DNA of 64,000 bases from an uncultured Lachnospiraceae bacterium (GTDB lineage Bacteria; Bacillota; Clostridia; Lachnospirales; Lachnospiraceae): contig CALWES010000003.1 of the NCBI GenBank assembly GCA_944377405.1, positions 1 through 64,000 on the forward strand, read 5' to 3'. Position numbers and translations under genes: made by a program. This document shows positions 24,881-35,938 of the stretch, in pieces. How positions within the stretch are numbered: position 1 is the stretch's first letter; each line of letters starts with the position of its first letter. Below the pieces are notes generated by a model. The model made no database searches. It worked only from the letters and a program-made list of their open reading frames with translations, and was not told where the DNA came from.

Positions 24881-25459
24881 TCAGGCTGCAGGCAGCAGCT
24901 CCCGGAGGGGAGTCCCCTCCTTAAGGCGGGAGATCAGGTAAGTGCGGCAGCGATCGTAACGGGCGAAGACCCGCCTGGCTGATTCCACGTCGGAATAGAC
25001 CTTCCAGTAACCGCAGAGCCTGCAATTCGTTCCGCCGTGCAGGATAAAGGCTTCCACATCTGCCGGGGGATATCCCAGAAAAAGACCGATCTCGTGAGGA
25101 AAGGAGCAGCTTTCGGAAAAACGTCCCTCCAGATATGACAGCAGCGCTGCAGGATCCCCGGTTTCCGGATATCCGAAGGAAGAAAGAAGCCTGCGGGAGC
25201 TTTTCAGGGACAGCTGCCTGCACAGCTGATCCTCCCGGTACAGGAACAAAAGCACCCGCTTTTCACAGCGACACAAAAGCCTGCAGGAGATCCCACAGGA
25301 ACGAAGGAAGGACTGATAAGAGGACAGAAAAGAGAGATCCGGGAAACACTGCCTTGAAAGCGAAACAAGGCTGGCGCATTTTTGAGAAAGCAGGGTCGGA
25401 GCACAGTGCCCGGCCAGCACGTATTCAAAGTCCTTCCGGATATCCCCTTTCGGATACAT
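24881..25459 (-). CDS. DUF3793 family protein
   Basis: The 192-residue soluble protein is Cys-rich (11 or more). Its C-terminal part, FPHEIGLFLGYPPADVEAF then CGYWKVYSDVE and FARYDRCRTYL, matches DUF3793 as I remember it. That family is common in Clostridia, often near ferrous iron uptake or flavodoxin genes, with no known activity. GAAGGAGG precedes the ATG. The gene begins 39 bp downstream of the 24-bp palindrome at 25498-25521 and ends 37 bp before the flavodoxin start, so the pair is probably one iron-responsive operon. Confidence 0.85.
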   Translation of the reverse strand: MYPKGDIRKDFEYVLAGHCAPTLLSQKCASLVSLSRQCFPDLSFLSSYQSFLRSCGISCRLLCRCEKRVLLFLYREDQLCRQLSLKSSRRLLSSFGYPETGDPAALLSYLEGRFSESCSFPHEIGLFLGYPPADVEAFILHGGTNCRLCGYWKVYSDVESARRVFARYDRCRTYLISRLKEGTPLRELLPAA

Positions 25460-25497
25460 TGGATTCCATCCTCCTTCATTTGTCGTGATATCTGCAT

Positions 25498-25521
25498 ATT
25501 AGTTAGTTTCAACTAACTAAT
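25498..25521 (-). promoter_or_regulatory. Perfect 11-2-11 palindrome, probable DtxR/IdeR-type operator
   Basis: ATTAGTTAGTT (25498-25508) and AACTAACTAAT (25511-25521) are perfect inverted repeats around a 2-bp centre. The TTAG..CTAA half-sites resemble boxes of DtxR/IdeR iron regulators. It lies directly upstream of DUF3793-flavodoxin. On the minus strand a TTGAAA hexamer falls inside it. Confidence 0.6.
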
Positions 25522-25562
25522 AGAAAAATAACACATATCATGAAGACTGTCAAGCGGGATAT

Positions 25563-25598
25563 AAAAAAACGAAGAGCTTCCGGATCGGAAGCCCTTCG
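25563..25598 (-). terminator. Strong orphan minus-strand terminator
   Basis: A 13-position stem with one mismatch (25570-25582, 25586-25598) is followed on the minus strand by seven U residues from 25563-25569. No minus-strand gene lies between it and the start of ddl at 25832, so either a small RNA ends here or it insulates the iron-response operon. Confidence 0.75.
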
Positions 25599-25762
25599 TC
25601 TGGAACTTGTTTGTAGGATTTAAAGGATGAAAGTGATATTTCTTATACATTTATTATGGCTATAGTATAGCACAGGTTATGCCAAAGTGTTTGAAGTGAT
25701 TTTAAATAAAATCGAAAGAAATTATTAAGAGCCCTGTCATATCTGAAAACAGGGAAAATCCC

Positions 25763-25791
25763 TTGCGAAGCCCTGTCCCTTGTCCTATAAT
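25763..25791 (+). promoter_or_regulatory. Promoter of ddl
   Basis: TTGCGA (25763-25768) and a perfect TATAAT (25786-25791) are separated by 17 bp. A CCCTGT/ACAGGG hairpin lies just upstream (25732-25753). Confidence 0.8.
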
Positions 25792-25831
25792 GAAGAAAAC
25801 TGAAAACAGCAAATGATTGAGGTAAGATTCT

Positions 25832-26893
25832 ATGAAAAAAAATATCGCAGTTATTTTTGGCGGACAGTCAACGGAGCATGAGGTATCCTGCAAGTCAGCC
25901 TACAACGTGATCTCCCAGATCGACAGAAGCCTCTGGAATATCGTTCTCATCGGTATCACCAAAGAGGGAAGATGGGTGAATACGGAGAAGCTGGAATCTC
26001 TTAAGGACGGAAGCTGGGCCGAGTCCCAGGTCAGCGCCGAGATCAGTCCCGATGCCACCAGGCAGTGCGTGATCATTACGGAGCCTGACGGAGAGGTGAC
26101 GGATGTGCATCTGGACGTGGCGTGGCCCGTCCTTCACGGCAAGCTTGGAGAAGACGGAACGATCCAGGGCTTTCTGGAGCTGGCAGGGATCCCCTATGTG
26201 GGCTGCGGTGTCCTGGCTTCCGCCGTGTCCATGGACAAGTTCTACACGAAGCTCATCGTGGACAGCCTTGGGATCCGCCAGGCAAAGTTTGTGGGCATCC
26301 GCAGCAGGGAGCTGCAGGACATGGGCGCCGTTATCGCAAAGGTGGAGAAGGAACTGTCCTATCCCGTGTTCATAAAGCCCTCCAAGGCAGGCTCCTCCTG
26401 CGGCGTTTCCAAGGCACTGGATGCGGCACAGCTTACGGCAGGCCTCAAGACGGCTGCGGAGGTGGACTCCAAGATCCTGGTGGAGGAATTCATCCGGGGC
26501 CATGAGGTGGAGTGCGCCGTCTTTGGCGGAGGCAAGGAGGAGACGGTAGCCTCCGGTGTGGGAGAGATCCTGGCAGCGGCAGATTTCTACGATTATGACG
26601 CCAAGTACAACAATCCGGATTCCCAGACCGTAGTGGATCCGGAGCTTCCGGGGAACGCCACGGAGACCGTCCGGGAGAACGCCCGCCGGATCTTCGACGC
26701 AGTGGACGGATACGGCCTTTCCAGAGTGGACTTCTTCGTTACCGACAGCGGAGAGGTGATCTTCAACGAGATCAACACCATGCCGGGCTTTACGGAGATC
26801 AGCATGTATCCCATGCTCTGGGAGGCAGCCGGAGTTGCAAAGAAGGACCTGGTACAGAAGCTCATCGAAAACGGCATGAAGCGGTATCAGTAA
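25832..26893 (+). CDS. ddl: D-alanine--D-alanine ligase
   Basis: The 353-residue ATP-grasp enzyme joins two D-alanines for peptidoglycan. It shows IAVIFGGQSTEHEVSC, the glycine-rich PVLHGKLGEDG, the ATP-binding VFIKPSKAGSSCGVSKA, and the metal-ligand end EVIFNEINTMPGFTEISMYP. The tyrosine of the omega loop (DYDAKYNN) favours D-Ala over D-lactate as second substrate. It has its own promoter and a terminator, so it is a single gene. Confidence 0.97.
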   Translation: MKKNIAVIFGGQSTEHEVSCKSAYNVISQIDRSLWNIVLIGITKEGRWVNTEKLESLKDGSWAESQVSAEISPDATRQCVIITEPDGEVTDVHLDVAWPVLHGKLGEDGTIQGFLELAGIPYVGCGVLASAVSMDKFYTKLIVDSLGIRQAKFVGIRSRELQDMGAVIAKVEKELSYPVFIKPSKAGSSCGVSKALDAAQLTAGLKTAAEVDSKILVEEFIRGHEVECAVFGGGKEETVASGVGEILAAADFYDYDAKYNNPDSQTVVDPELPGNATETVRENARRIFDAVDGYGLSRVDFFVTDSGEVIFNEINTMPGFTEISMYPMLWEAAGVAKKDLVQKLIENGMKRYQ

Positions 26894-26920
26894 ACCTTAT
26901 GTAAAAAGAAACAGGCAACA

Positions 26921-26967
26921 AAAAAGCCTGCAGCCCGATCGGTACAGATCTATCGGCTGCAGGCTTT
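26921..26967. terminator. Bidirectional terminator between ddl and the membrane protein gene
   Basis: A GC-rich stem GCCTGCAGCC/GGCTGCAGGC (26926-26935, 26955-26964) is flanked by an A run and a T run, so it can stop transcripts from both convergent genes. Confidence 0.85.
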
Positions 26968-26980
26968 TGAATCGCCTGTA

Positions 26981-27475
26981 TTATTTTCTTTTCTGAGCTT
27001 CCTTTGCGGCCTTCTCCTTGGCCTTCTGGCGCTTCTTCATTTCTTTTTCCGTAAATACGGCGCCCTTTACGATCTCCGTGATGTAGATGCCGCTGACCTT
27101 TGCCTTGCACTCGGCCTTTACGGGGAGCTGCTTGAAGACGTTTCCGTCAGCGATGAGGGTGACCACCTTGGGCCCGATCTTTGCCTTTACCACCGGCATC
27201 TTGGACCAGCGGAGATACTTCGGAGTCTGGTCGATCACTGATTTCGGAAGAGGCGTTTCCGTGAGCTTCATCTTTTTCTTATCTATTACCAGCATGGAAA
27301 CGGTCTGGGAAGAGGCTTCGATGAGCTTCTGGGAATCCAGCTGTTTTTTCTCCAGCTTTCTGCCTGCAAAATAAAGGACCGCCAGCAGAATGACCAGGAC
27401 AACAAGGATGACCGCCAGCACGTTGAAAAGCAGCTGCCAGTTAAAGGCCAGCGGGACATTGGTGAAAGTCTGCAT
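26981..27475 (-). CDS. Membrane-anchored protein of unknown function
   Basis: The 164-residue product has one strong N-terminal membrane segment (about 15-38: LLFNVLAVILVVLVILLAVLYF), then a soluble domain (about 60-140) of mixed strands with a repeated hydrophobic pattern (VVTLIADGNVF, KVSGIYITEIVKGAVF), and a highly basic coiled tail of Lys/Ala/Glu (about 143-164). I start at the ATG at 27475, which has GGAGG upstream, rather than at an upstream in-frame ATG. I do not recognise the family. It has its own promoter and converges on ddl. Confidence 0.7.
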   Translation of the reverse strand: MQTFTNVPLAFNWQLLFNVLAVILVVLVILLAVLYFAGRKLEKKQLDSQKLIEASSQTVSMLVIDKKKMKLTETPLPKSVIDQTPKYLRWSKMPVVKAKIGPKVVTLIADGNVFKQLPVKAECKAKVSGIYITEIVKGAVFTEKEMKKRQKAKEKAAKEAQKRK

Positions 27476-27507
27476 GTTTTTGATACCTCCAGCGCATAAT
27501 TGTCCAT

Positions 27508-27536
27508 AGTATAGCATTAAAGAAGGAAAAAATCAA
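27508..27536 (-). promoter_or_regulatory. Promoter of the minus-strand membrane protein
   Basis: On the minus strand TTGATT (27536-27531) and TATACT (27513-27508) are separated by 17 bp. Confidence 0.75.
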
Positions 27537-27547
27537 CAAATATCTTC

Positions 27548-27576
27548 TTGACACCTGGACATGGCTGTGTTAGTCT
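27548..27576 (+). promoter_or_regulatory. Promoter of rpoB
   Basis: A perfect TTGACA (27548-27553) is followed at 17 bp by TAGTCT (27571-27576), a weak -10 preceded by the extended TG motif. The leader is about 75 nt. Confidence 0.6.
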
Positions 27577-27657
27577 ATAGGGTACATTATTATGGCATCG
27601 TGGGCTCAATTGCCCTTTGGCATGATAAAATATAAAAGACAGAGGTGGAGCGTATCA

Positions 27658-30600
27658 ATGGATAAGAGCAGAATGCATTCCGTGAAAGCCGGCAAGGGCT
27701 TAAGGATGAGCTTTTCAGAAGCGAAGCAGGTTCTGGAAATGCCGAACTTAATTGAGATTCAGAAGAACTCTTACAATTGGTTCCTGACTGACGGACTGAA
27801 AGAAGTGTTCGATGATATCTCTCCCATTGCGGACTTTGCGGGCCATTTAAGCCTTGAGTTTGTGGATTTTAATCTCTGCAGGGATGAAGTGAAGTACAGC
27901 ATCGAGGAGTGTAAGGAAAGAGACGCTACCTATGCCGCCCCCCTGAAGGTGAAGGTACGCCTTATCAATAAGGATAAGGACGAAATCAACGAACATGAGA
28001 TCTTCATGGGCGATCTTCCGCTCATGACTGACACCGGTTCCTTCGTGATCAACGGTGCAGAACGTGTCATTGTTTCACAGCTTGTACGAAGCCCCGGAAT
28101 CTATTATGAAATTGGTCATGATAAGATCGGCAAGGAGCTTTTTTCCTGTACCGTGATCCCCAACCGCGGCGCATGGCTTGAGTATGAAACAGATTCCAAC
28201 AACGTATTCTGGGTGCGTGTCGACAGGACCAGAAAGGTGCCTGTGACAGTTCTTATCCGCGCGCTTGGCATCGGAACGAACAAGGAGATCATCGACCTCT
28301 TCGGCGAGGAACCGAAGCTCCTGGATACCTTCACAAAAGATACCTCTGATAATTACCAGGACGGCCTGCTGGAGCTCTACAAGAAGATCAGACCCGGCGA
28401 GCCCCTGTCCGTGGATTCCGCCCAGAGCCTGCTGAACAGCATGTTCTTCGATCCGAGACGCTACGACCTGGCTAAGGTGGGAAGATATAAATTCAATAAG
28501 AAGCTTGCGTTCCGCAACCGCCTGGACGGAAAGATCCTGGCGGAGGATGTGGTGGACAGCAGCACCGGAGAGATCCTCGCCCAGGCAGGGGAGACCCTGA
28601 CCAAGGCTTCCTGCGACAGGATCCAGAACGCCGGTGTTCCCTATGTGTTCGTACGGAGCACCAAGGCTGACGGAGAGAACGGAGAGGGCAGGAAGGTCAA
28701 GATCCTTTCCAACATGATGGTAGACCTCGCTTCCTATGTAAGCTTCGACCCGAAGGAAGCAGGCGTTCATGAGATGGTATATTATCCCGCCCTCATGACC
28801 ATCCTGGAGGAAGTGGGAACCAAGGATGAGGAGGCCCTGAAGGCAGCCATCCGCAAGAACATCCACCAGCTGGTTCCGAAGCACATCACAAAGGAAGATA
28901 TCCTGACCTCCATCAACTACAACATGCATCTGGAGGAGGGCATCGGCAACAGCGACGATATCGACCATCTGGGCAACCGTCGTATCCGCGCCGTTGGAGA
29001 GCTTCTGCAGAACCAGTACCGCATCGGTCTGTCCCGTATGGAGCGTGTGGTGCGGGAGCGTATGAGCACCCAGGACATCGAGGAGATCACTCCCCAGTCC
29101 CTGATCAACATCAAGCCCGTGACTGCAGCGGTCAAGGAGTTCTTCGGATCCTCCCAGCTGTCCCAGTTCATGGACCAGAACAACCCTCTTTCAGAGCTGA
29201 CCCACAAGAGACGTCTTTCAGCCCTGGGACCCGGCGGACTTTCCAGAGATCGTGCCGGATTTGAGGTCCGGGACGTACATTACACCCATTACGGCCGTAT
29301 GTGTCCCATCGAGACCCCTGAGGGACCCAACATCGGTCTGATCAACTCTCTGGCTTCCTATGCCCGTATCAATGAATACGGATTCATTGAGGCCCCCTAC
29401 AGAGTTGTGGATAAAGAAGCAGATCCTCAGAACCCCGTGGTAACGGATCAGATCATCTATATCACGGCAGACGAGGAGGATAACTTCAAGGTGGCTCAGG
29501 CAAATGAGCCCCTGGACGAGGAAGGACACTTCCTCAATAAGCACGTTTCCGGACGTTTCCGGGAGGAGACCACCAGTTTCGACAAGAAGGATATCGATCT
29601 GATGGACGTATCCCCGAAGATGCTGCTTTCCGTGGCAACTTCCATGATCCCCTTCCTGGAGAACGACGACCCCACCCGTGCGCTGATGGGATCCAACATG
29701 CAGCGTCAGGCAGTGCCCCTTCTCAGAACAGAGGCAGCCGTGGTAGGAACCGGTATTGACGACAAGGTAGCCGTGGACTCCGGTGTCTGCGTTGTGGCAA
29801 AGAACGACGGTGTAGTGACCTCTGTTTCCTCCAACCGGATCGTGGTGAAGACGGCAGAGGGTGAGGATGTATACAAGCTTACCAAGTTCCTGCGCTCCAA
29901 CCAGTCAAACTGCTATAACCAGAGACCCATCGTGTTCGCCGGCGACAATGTAAAGAAGGGCGAAGTCATTGCAGACGGCCCCTCCACCTGCCAGGGCGAG
30001 ATCGCACTGGGTAAGAACCCCCTGATCGGATTCATGACCTGGGAGGGTTACAACTACGAGGATGCGGTGCTCCTTTCAGAGCGCCTTGTACAGGATGATG
30101 TCTATACATCCATCCATATCGAAGAGTACGAATGTGAGGCCCGGGATACGAAGCTGGGACCGGAGGAGATCACAAGGGATGTTCCCGGTGTCGGTGAGGA
30201 AGCCCTCAAGGATCTGGACGACCGCGGAATCATCCGTATCGGCGCAGAGGTAAGGGCAGGAGATATCTTGGTAGGTAAGGTGACTCCCAAGGGCGAGACG
30301 GAGCTTACGCCGGAGGAACGCCTTCTGCGGGCTATTTTCGGTGAGAAGGCAAGAGAGGTAAGAGATACCTCCCTGAAGGTGCCCCATGGCGCTTACGGTA
30401 TCATCGTGGATGCCAAGGTCTTCACCAGAGAGAACTCCGACGAGCTGTCCCCGGGCGTCAGCGAGTCCGTAAGGATCTACATCGCCCAGAAGCGTAAGAT
30501 CGGCGTAGGCGACAAGATGGCAGGCCGTCACGGAAACAAGGGTGTCGTTTCCCGCGTACTTCCCGTGGAGGATATGCCCTACCTGCCCAACGGAAGACCC

Positions 30601-31572
30601 CTGGACATCGTGCTGAACCCCCTGGGCGTTCCTTCCCGAATGAACATCGGACAGGTCCTGGAGCTGCACCTGAGCCTTGCTGCAAAGGCCCTGGGCTTCA
30701 ACGTTTCCACCCCCATCTTCGAGGGTGCCAACGAGCGTGACATCCAGGATTGCCTGGAGATGGCAAATGATTATGTAAACGGAACCTGGGAGGATTTCCA
30801 GGAGAAATATAAGGATGTGCTGAAGCCGGATGTGATGGAATATCTGGGAAGCCACCTGGAGCACAGAGCCCTCTGGAAGGGCGTGCCCATCAGCCGCGAC
30901 GGTAAGGTACGTCTGAGAGACGGACGGACCGGAGAGTACTTCGATTCACCCGTTGCCATCGGACACATGCACTATCTGAAGCTGCATCATCTGGTAGACG
31001 ATAAGATCCATGCCCGTTCCACAGGCCCCTACTCCCTGGTTACCCAGCAGCCTCTGGGCGGTAAGGCGCAGTTCGGCGGCCAGCGTTTCGGAGAGATGGA
31101 GGTATGGGCCCTGGAGGCATACGGTGCATCCTACACCCTGCAGGAGATCCTGACCATGAAGTCCGACGACGTGGTGGGACGTGTCAAGACCTATGAGGCC
31201 ATCATCAAGGGTGAAAACATTCCGAAGCCGGGCATTCCGGAGTCCTTCAAGGTACTTCTGAAGGAGCTGCAGTCCCTGGCCCTGGATGTAAGAGTCCTGA
31301 AGGATGACGGTACCGAAGTAGAGCTGAAGGAAAATCTGGACGACACGGACATGAACCTGCACAGACTTCTGGAAGGCGACAGAAGATACCGGGACAACGA
31401 CAGAGAGCGTTTTGAGAGCTTTGGATATACCAAGCAGGAATTCAACGAGACTTCCGGCGAGCTGGAGGATGTAGACGAGACTCCGGAACCGGAGGAGGAT
31501 TTTGACGAGCCTTCTCTTTATCAGGAGGAGGGAGACTTCGCAGAGGATTCCTACAACGATACAGAGGAATAA
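27658..31572 (+). CDS. rpoB: RNA polymerase beta subunit
   Basis: The 1,304-residue protein forms the catalytic cleft with beta-prime. Family landmarks are in order: the rifampicin region ([26 protein letters not shown], conserved apart from family variation), the Asp-rich [26 protein letters not shown], and the C-terminal [22 protein letters not shown] (read in parts). An acidic tail (about 1265-1304) follows. I start at ATG 27658 (GAGGTGGA upstream) rather than at an upstream ATG. rpoC follows after 18 bp. The usual rplJ-rplL genes are not upstream. Confidence 0.98.
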   Translation: MDKSRMHSVKAGKGLRMSFSEAKQVLEMPNLIEIQKNSYNWFLTDGLKEVFDDISPIADFAGHLSLEFVDFNLCRDEVKYSIEECKERDATYAAPLKVKVRLINKDKDEINEHEIFMGDLPLMTDTGSFVINGAERVIVSQLVRSPGIYYEIGHDKIGKELFSCTVIPNRGAWLEYETDSNNVFWVRVDRTRKVPVTVLIRALGIGTNKEIIDLFGEEPKLLDTFTKDTSDNYQDGLLELYKKIRPGEPLSVDSAQSLLNSMFFDPRRYDLAKVGRYKFNKKLAFRNRLDGKILAEDVVDSSTGEILAQAGETLTKASCDRIQNAGVPYVFVRSTKADGENGEGRKVKILSNMMVDLASYVSFDPKEAGVHEMVYYPALMTILEEVGTKDEEALKAAIRKNIHQLVPKHITKEDILTSINYNMHLEEGIGNSDDIDHLGNRRIRAVGELLQNQYRIGLSRMERVVRERMSTQDIEEITPQSLINIKPVTAAVKEFFGSSQLSQFMDQNNPLSELTHKRRLSALGPGGLSRDRAGFEVRDVHYTHYGRMCPIETPEGPNIGLINSLASYARINEYGFIEAPYRVVDKEADPQNPVVTDQIIYITADEEDNFKVAQANEPLDEEGHFLNKHVSGRFREETTSFDKKDIDLMDVSPKMLLSVATSMIPFLENDDPTRALMGSNMQRQAVPLLRTEAAVVGTGIDDKVAVDSGVCVVAKNDGVVTSVSSNRIVVKTAEGEDVYKLTKFLRSNQSNCYNQRPIVFAGDNVKKGEVIADGPSTCQGEIALGKNPLIGFMTWEGYNYEDAVLLSERLVQDDVYTSIHIEEYECEARDTKLGPEEITRDVPGVGEEALKDLDDRGIIRIGAEVRAGDILVGKVTPKGETELTPEERLLRAIFGEKAREVRDTSLKVPHGAYGIIVDAKVFTRENSDELSPGVSESVRIYIAQKRKIGVGDKMAGRHGNKGVVSRVLPVEDMPYLPNGRPLDIVLNPLGVPSRMNIGQVLELHLSLAAKALGFNVSTPIFEGANERDIQDCLEMANDYVNGTWEDFQEKYKDVLKPDVMEYLGSHLEHRALWKGVPISRDGKVRLRDGRTGEYFDSPVAIGHMHYLKLHHLVDDKIHARSTGPYSLVTQQPLGGKAQFGGQRFGEMEVWALEAYGASYTLQEILTMKSDDVVGRVKTYEAIIKGENIPKPGIPESFKVLLKELQSLALDVRVLKDDGTEVELKENLDDTDMNLHRLLEGDRRYRDNDRERFESFGYTKQEFNETSGELEDVDETPEPEEDFDEPSLYQEEGDFAEDSYNDTEE

Positions 31573-31590
31573 GGGAGGATTAAAGGAACT

Positions 31591-34500
31591 ATGCCACAAA
31601 TGCAGCAGAATACCTATGAACCTATGACATTTGATGCAATCAAAATAGGCCTTGCATCTCCTGAAAAGATACTGGAGTGGTCCCACGGCGAGGTAAAAAA
31701 GCCCGAGACCATTAACTATAGAACCCTGAAGCCGGAAAAGGACGGTCTGTTCTGCGAGCGCATCTTCGGCCCCACGAAGGACTGGGAGTGCCACTGCGGA
31801 AAGTATAAGAAGATCAGATTCAAGGGCGTTGTCTGCGACCGCTGCGGTGTCGAGGTAACGAAGGCTTCCGTAAGACGTGAGAGACTGGGCCACATCAGCC
31901 TGGCTGCGCCGGTCTCCCATATCTGGTATTTCAAGGGGATCCCCTCCCGCATGGGTCTGATCCTGGATATCTCCCCCAGAGTCCTGGAGAAGGTACTTTA
32001 CTTTGCTTCCTATATCGTTCTGGATCCCGGCGACACGGCCCTGTCCTATAAGCAGGTCCTGTCCGAGAAGGAATACAGGGACGAGGTAGAGAAGTATGGC
32101 CACGACGCCTTCCGCGTAGGAATGGGTGCAGAGGCTGTACAGGAGCTGTTAAAGGCCATTGACCTGGACAAGGAGGCCGAGGAGCTCACGGCAGAGCTGA
32201 AGGACTCCACAGGCCAGAAGCGGGCCCGTATCGTAAAGCGCCTGGAGGTAGTAGAGGCTTTCCGGGCTTCCGGCAACAAACCGGAGTGGATGATCCTGAC
32301 GGTGATCCCCGTGATCCCACCGGATATCCGTCCCATGGTCCAGCTGGACGGCGGCAGATTTGCCACCTCCGACCTGAACGACCTCTACAGAAGGATCATT
32401 AACAGAAACAACCGTCTGGAGCGCCTGCTGGAGCTGGGCGCCCCGGAGATCATTATCAGAAACGAAAAGCGTATGCTGCAGGAGGCTGTGGATGCGCTGA
32501 TCGATAACGGAAGAAGGGGCCGCCCGGTAACCGGCCCCGGAAACAGAGCCCTCAAGTCCCTTTCCGATATGCTGAAGGGTAAGCAGGGACGCTTCCGTCA
32601 GAATCTTCTTGGAAAGCGTGTAGACTATTCCGGCCGTTCCGTTATCGTGGTGGGACCGGAGCTGAAGATCTATCAGTGCGGTCTGCCCAAGGAGATGGCC
32701 ATCGAGCTGTTCAAGCCCTTCGTTATGAAGGAGCTGGTGCAGAACGGTACCGCTCATAACATCAAGGCTGCCAAGAAGATGGTGGAGCGTCTGGAGCCCG
32801 GCGTATGGGATGTGCTGGAGGACGTGATCAAGGAGCATCCCGTTATGCTGAACCGTGCTCCTACGCTGCACAGACTGGGTATCCAGGCCTTTGAGCCGAT
32901 TCTGGTAGAGGGTAAGGCCATCAAGCTGCATCCCCTGGTATGTACCGCCTTCAACGCGGACTTCGACGGAGACCAGATGGCAGTTCATCTGCCCCTTTCC
33001 GTGGAAGCACAGGCGGAGTGCCGCTTCATGCTGCTTTCTCCCAACAACCTGCTGAAGCCTTCAGACGGAGGCGTTGTGGCAGTTCCTTCCCAGGATATGG
33101 TACTTGGTATCTACTACCTGACCCAGGAGAGACCCGGTGCCAAGGGCGAAGGCTCCATCTTCAAGAGCGTGAACGAAGCGATCCTCGCCTATGAGAACGG
33201 TGAGGTGACCCTCCACTCCAAGGTAAAGACCAGAGTCCACAAGAAGCTGGAGGACGGCACGGAGCAGACCGGTATCATCGAGACCACCGTGGGACGGCTG
33301 ATCTTCAACGAGATTATCCCCCAGGATCTGGGATTTGTGGACCGCTCCAAGCCGGAAAACGCCCTGCTTCCCGAGGTCGATTTCCTGGTAAAGAAGGGTG
33401 AGCTGAAGAAGATCCTGGAGAAGGTCATGCATATCCATGGCGCAACCCAGACTGCAGTGACCCTGGATAACATCAAGGCTATCGGTTACAAGTATTCCAC
33501 CAGAGCCTCCCTTACCGTGTCCATTTCCGACATGGTGGTGCCGGCCAACAAGCAGCAGCTTCTGGATGAGGCCCAGAAGACAGTGGACCGTATCGCAAGA
33601 GACAAGGCCCGCGGTCTTATCACCGAGGAGGAGCGTTATAAGGAAGTTATCGATACCTGGAAGGCAACGGATGACGAGCTGACCCATGAACTGCTGGCAG
33701 GTCTGGGGGCTTATAACAACCTGAAGATGATGGCGGACTCCGGAGCCCGTGGTTCCGACAAGCAGATCAAGCAGCTTGCGGGTATGCGCGGACTTATGGC
33801 AGATACCACCGGACACACCATCGAGCTTCCCATCAAGTCAAACTTCCGTGAAGGACTGGATATCCTGGAGTACTTCATCTCCGCCCACGGAGCCCGTAAG
33901 GGACTTTCCGATACGGCTCTCCGTACCGCGGACTCAGGATACCTGACCAGACGACTGGTTGACGTTTCCCAGGATATGATCGTCCGGGAGACTGACTGCT
34001 GCGAAGGAAAGGATGAGATCCCCTACATGGAGATCAGGGCCTTCAAGGACGGCCATGAGACCATTGAGGAGCTCAGCGAGAGACTGACCGGCAGATATAT
34101 CGCAGAGACCATCATCGATCCCGATACCAAGGAGATCGTGATCAAGGCAAACCACATGTGCAACGCCAGAAAGGCTGCAGAAGTTGTGGCAGCCCTGGAG
34201 AAGATGGGCAGAGACAGCGTGAAGATCCGTACGGCTCTTACCTGTAAGTCCAAGATCGGTGTCTGCGCGAAGTGCTACGGCGCAAACATGGCTACGGCCA
34301 TGCCGGTACAGGTGGGTGAGGCTGTTGGTATCATCGCGGCCCAGTCCATCGGTGAGCCTGGTACCCAGCTGACCATGCGTAACTTCCATACCGGCGGTGT
34401 TGCGACGAACCAGGATATCACACAGGGTCTTCCCCGTGTCGAGGAGCTTTTTGAGGCCCGTAAGCCCAAGGGACTTGCCATCATCAGTGAGATCCCGGGC

Positions 34501-35286
34501 CGCGTGACCTTCAAGGATACGAAGAAGAAGCGGGAGATCATCATCAACGATGAGGAGACCGGCGCTTCCAAGACCTACCTGATCCCCTACGGATCCCGCA
34601 TCAAGGTCCAGGACGGCGACATGATCGAAGCCGGTGACGAGATCACGGAAGGTTCCGTAAATCCCCATGACCTGCTCCGTATCAAAGGTGTCAGGGCCGT
34701 GCAGGATTATATGCTCCGGGAGGTACAGAGGGTTTACCGCCTCCAGGGTGTTGAGATCAACGATAAGCACATCGAGATGATCGTTCGCCAGATGCTGAAG
34801 AAGGTACGGGTAGACGAGCAGGGCGATTCCGAATTCCTTCCGGGTACCTCCGTCAACTATCTGGAGTTCAACGAGGTGAACGAGGCTCTTATTGCAGAGG
34901 GCAAGCGTCCGGCAGAGGGCAAGGTAGTGATGCTCGGTATCACCAAGGCTTCTCTGGCAACGGATTCCTTCCTGTCGGCAGCATCCTTCCAGGAGACCAC
35001 CAAGGTCCTGACGGAGGCAGCCATCAACGGAAAGATCGACCACCTGAACGGACTGAAGGAGAACGTCCTCATCGGTAAGCTGATCCCGGCAGGAACCGGT
35101 ATGAAGGTCTACAACGACATTCATCTGAGCACCGACGCCGAGGTAGAGGCTATGAAGCTGAAGGAGGATATGGAGATCCGCCTTTCCGAGGAAGAGGAAA
35201 AGCAGCAGACTCCGGAGGAACCTGCGGCAGAGGCTGAGGCTGAGGCTGCAGAGACGGAAGCTGCGGATCCGGAAGAAACCCCTTGA
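31591..35286 (+). CDS. rpoC: RNA polymerase beta-prime subunit
   Basis: The 1,231-residue subunit carries the catalytic motif [12 protein letters not shown]. The N-terminal zinc site is CHCGKYKK...CDRCG, the clamp is near [16 protein letters not shown], and the second zinc site is CNARKAAE...[10 protein letters not shown], with the trigger-loop region [18 protein letters not shown]. The last 40 residues are an Ala/Glu-rich acidic tail. The stop codon overlaps the -35 box of the next promoter, so the ribosomal-protein genes can be transcribed separately from rpoBC. Confidence 0.98.
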   Translation: MPQMQQNTYEPMTFDAIKIGLASPEKILEWSHGEVKKPETINYRTLKPEKDGLFCERIFGPTKDWECHCGKYKKIRFKGVVCDRCGVEVTKASVRRERLGHISLAAPVSHIWYFKGIPSRMGLILDISPRVLEKVLYFASYIVLDPGDTALSYKQVLSEKEYRDEVEKYGHDAFRVGMGAEAVQELLKAIDLDKEAEELTAELKDSTGQKRARIVKRLEVVEAFRASGNKPEWMILTVIPVIPPDIRPMVQLDGGRFATSDLNDLYRRIINRNNRLERLLELGAPEIIIRNEKRMLQEAVDALIDNGRRGRPVTGPGNRALKSLSDMLKGKQGRFRQNLLGKRVDYSGRSVIVVGPELKIYQCGLPKEMAIELFKPFVMKELVQNGTAHNIKAAKKMVERLEPGVWDVLEDVIKEHPVMLNRAPTLHRLGIQAFEPILVEGKAIKLHPLVCTAFNADFDGDQMAVHLPLSVEAQAECRFMLLSPNNLLKPSDGGVVAVPSQDMVLGIYYLTQERPGAKGEGSIFKSVNEAILAYENGEVTLHSKVKTRVHKKLEDGTEQTGIIETTVGRLIFNEIIPQDLGFVDRSKPENALLPEVDFLVKKGELKKILEKVMHIHGATQTAVTLDNIKAIGYKYSTRASLTVSISDMVVPANKQQLLDEAQKTVDRIARDKARGLITEEERYKEVIDTWKATDDELTHELLAGLGAYNNLKMMADSGARGSDKQIKQLAGMRGLMADTTGHTIELPIKSNFREGLDILEYFISAHGARKGLSDTALRTADSGYLTRRLVDVSQDMIVRETDCCEGKDEIPYMEIRAFKDGHETIEELSERLTGRYIAETIIDPDTKEIVIKANHMCNARKAAEVVAALEKMGRDSVKIRTALTCKSKIGVCAKCYGANMATAMPVQVGEAVGIIAAQSIGEPGTQLTMRNFHTGGVATNQDITQGLPRVEELFEARKPKGLAIISEIPGRVTFKDTKKKREIIINDEETGASKTYLIPYGSRIKVQDGDMIEAGDEITEGSVNPHDLLRIKGVRAVQDYMLREVQRVYRLQGVEINDKHIEMIVRQMLKKVRVDEQGDSEFLPGTSVNYLEFNEVNEALIAEGKRPAEGKVVMLGITKASLATDSFLSAASFQETTKVLTEAAINGKIDHLNGLKENVLIGKLIPAGTGMKVYNDIHLSTDAEVEAMKLKEDMEIRLSEEEEKQQTPEEPAAEAEAEAAETEAADPEETP

Positions 35287-35340
35287 CAAAAACAATAGAA
35301 AAGCATACAATACAATGGCGCGTGTCCTCGGACATGCGCC
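35283..35340 (+). promoter_or_regulatory. Promoter and initial hairpin of the str operon
   Basis: TTGACA (35283-35288), 17 bp and TACAAT (35306-35311) form a near-consensus promoter whose -35 box overlaps the rpoC stop. Next comes an 11-position stem (35317-35327 with 35330-35340, one G-U pair). It has no T run, so it is more likely a leader structure or partial block for rpoBC read-through than a terminator. Confidence 0.8.
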
Positions 35341-35385
35341 ATTCGTAAGTTTTAAAACCAATCAATATCAGAGGAGGTGAACAGA

Positions 35386-35808
35386 ATGCCAACATTTAAC
35401 CAGCTGGTTAGAAAGGGAAGACAGACTTCAGTTAAAAAGTCAACTGCTCCTGCACTTCAGAAGGGCTTCAACTCACTTAAGAAGAGACCGACCAATGAGT
35501 CCTCACCGCAGAAGAGAGGTGTCTGCACTGCTGTTAAGACTGCAACACCGAAGAAGCCGAACTCAGCGCTTCGTAAGATTGCCAGAGTACGTCTTTCTAA
35601 CGGAATCGAGGTTACCAGCTATATTCCTGGTGAGGGACACAACCTTCAGGAGCATAGCGTAGTACTGATCCGCGGCGGCCGTGTTAAGGATCTTCCGGGT
35701 ACCCGTTACCACATCATCAGAGGAACCCTTGATACTGCAGGCGTAGCCAACCGCAAGCAGGCTCGTTCCAAGTACGGTGCCAAGAGACCGAAAGAAGCAA
35801 AGAAGTAA
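35386..35808 (+). CDS. rpsL: 30S ribosomal protein S12
   Basis: The 140-residue protein includes [20 protein letters not shown] (the decoding-site loop with the lysines altered in streptomycin resistance), [19 protein letters not shown] and the final [21 protein letters not shown] precedes the ATG at 35386; an in-frame ATG 9 bp upstream is too close to that site. It opens the str operon. Confidence 0.99.
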   Translation: MPTFNQLVRKGRQTSVKKSTAPALQKGFNSLKKRPTNESSPQKRGVCTAVKTATPKKPNSALRKIARVRLSNGIEVTSYIPGEGHNLQEHSVVLIRGGRVKDLPGTRYHIIRGTLDTAGVANRKQARSKYGAKRPKEAKK

Positions 35809-35938
35809 TTTTTAACAGAATTATTTCCGAAACTTAAGTATTCACATTCGGATTTGTGATATTGATTTGGTTTACATATCTGTCTCAAATCTGAGAGTAC
35901 CTGTGATCTAATGTAAAATAATTAAGGAGGGAAGTATT

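Noticed and set aside
30946..32103. 385-codon minus-strand frame over rpoB and rpoC
   Set aside because: Shadow of highly conserved genes; no start signals or domains.
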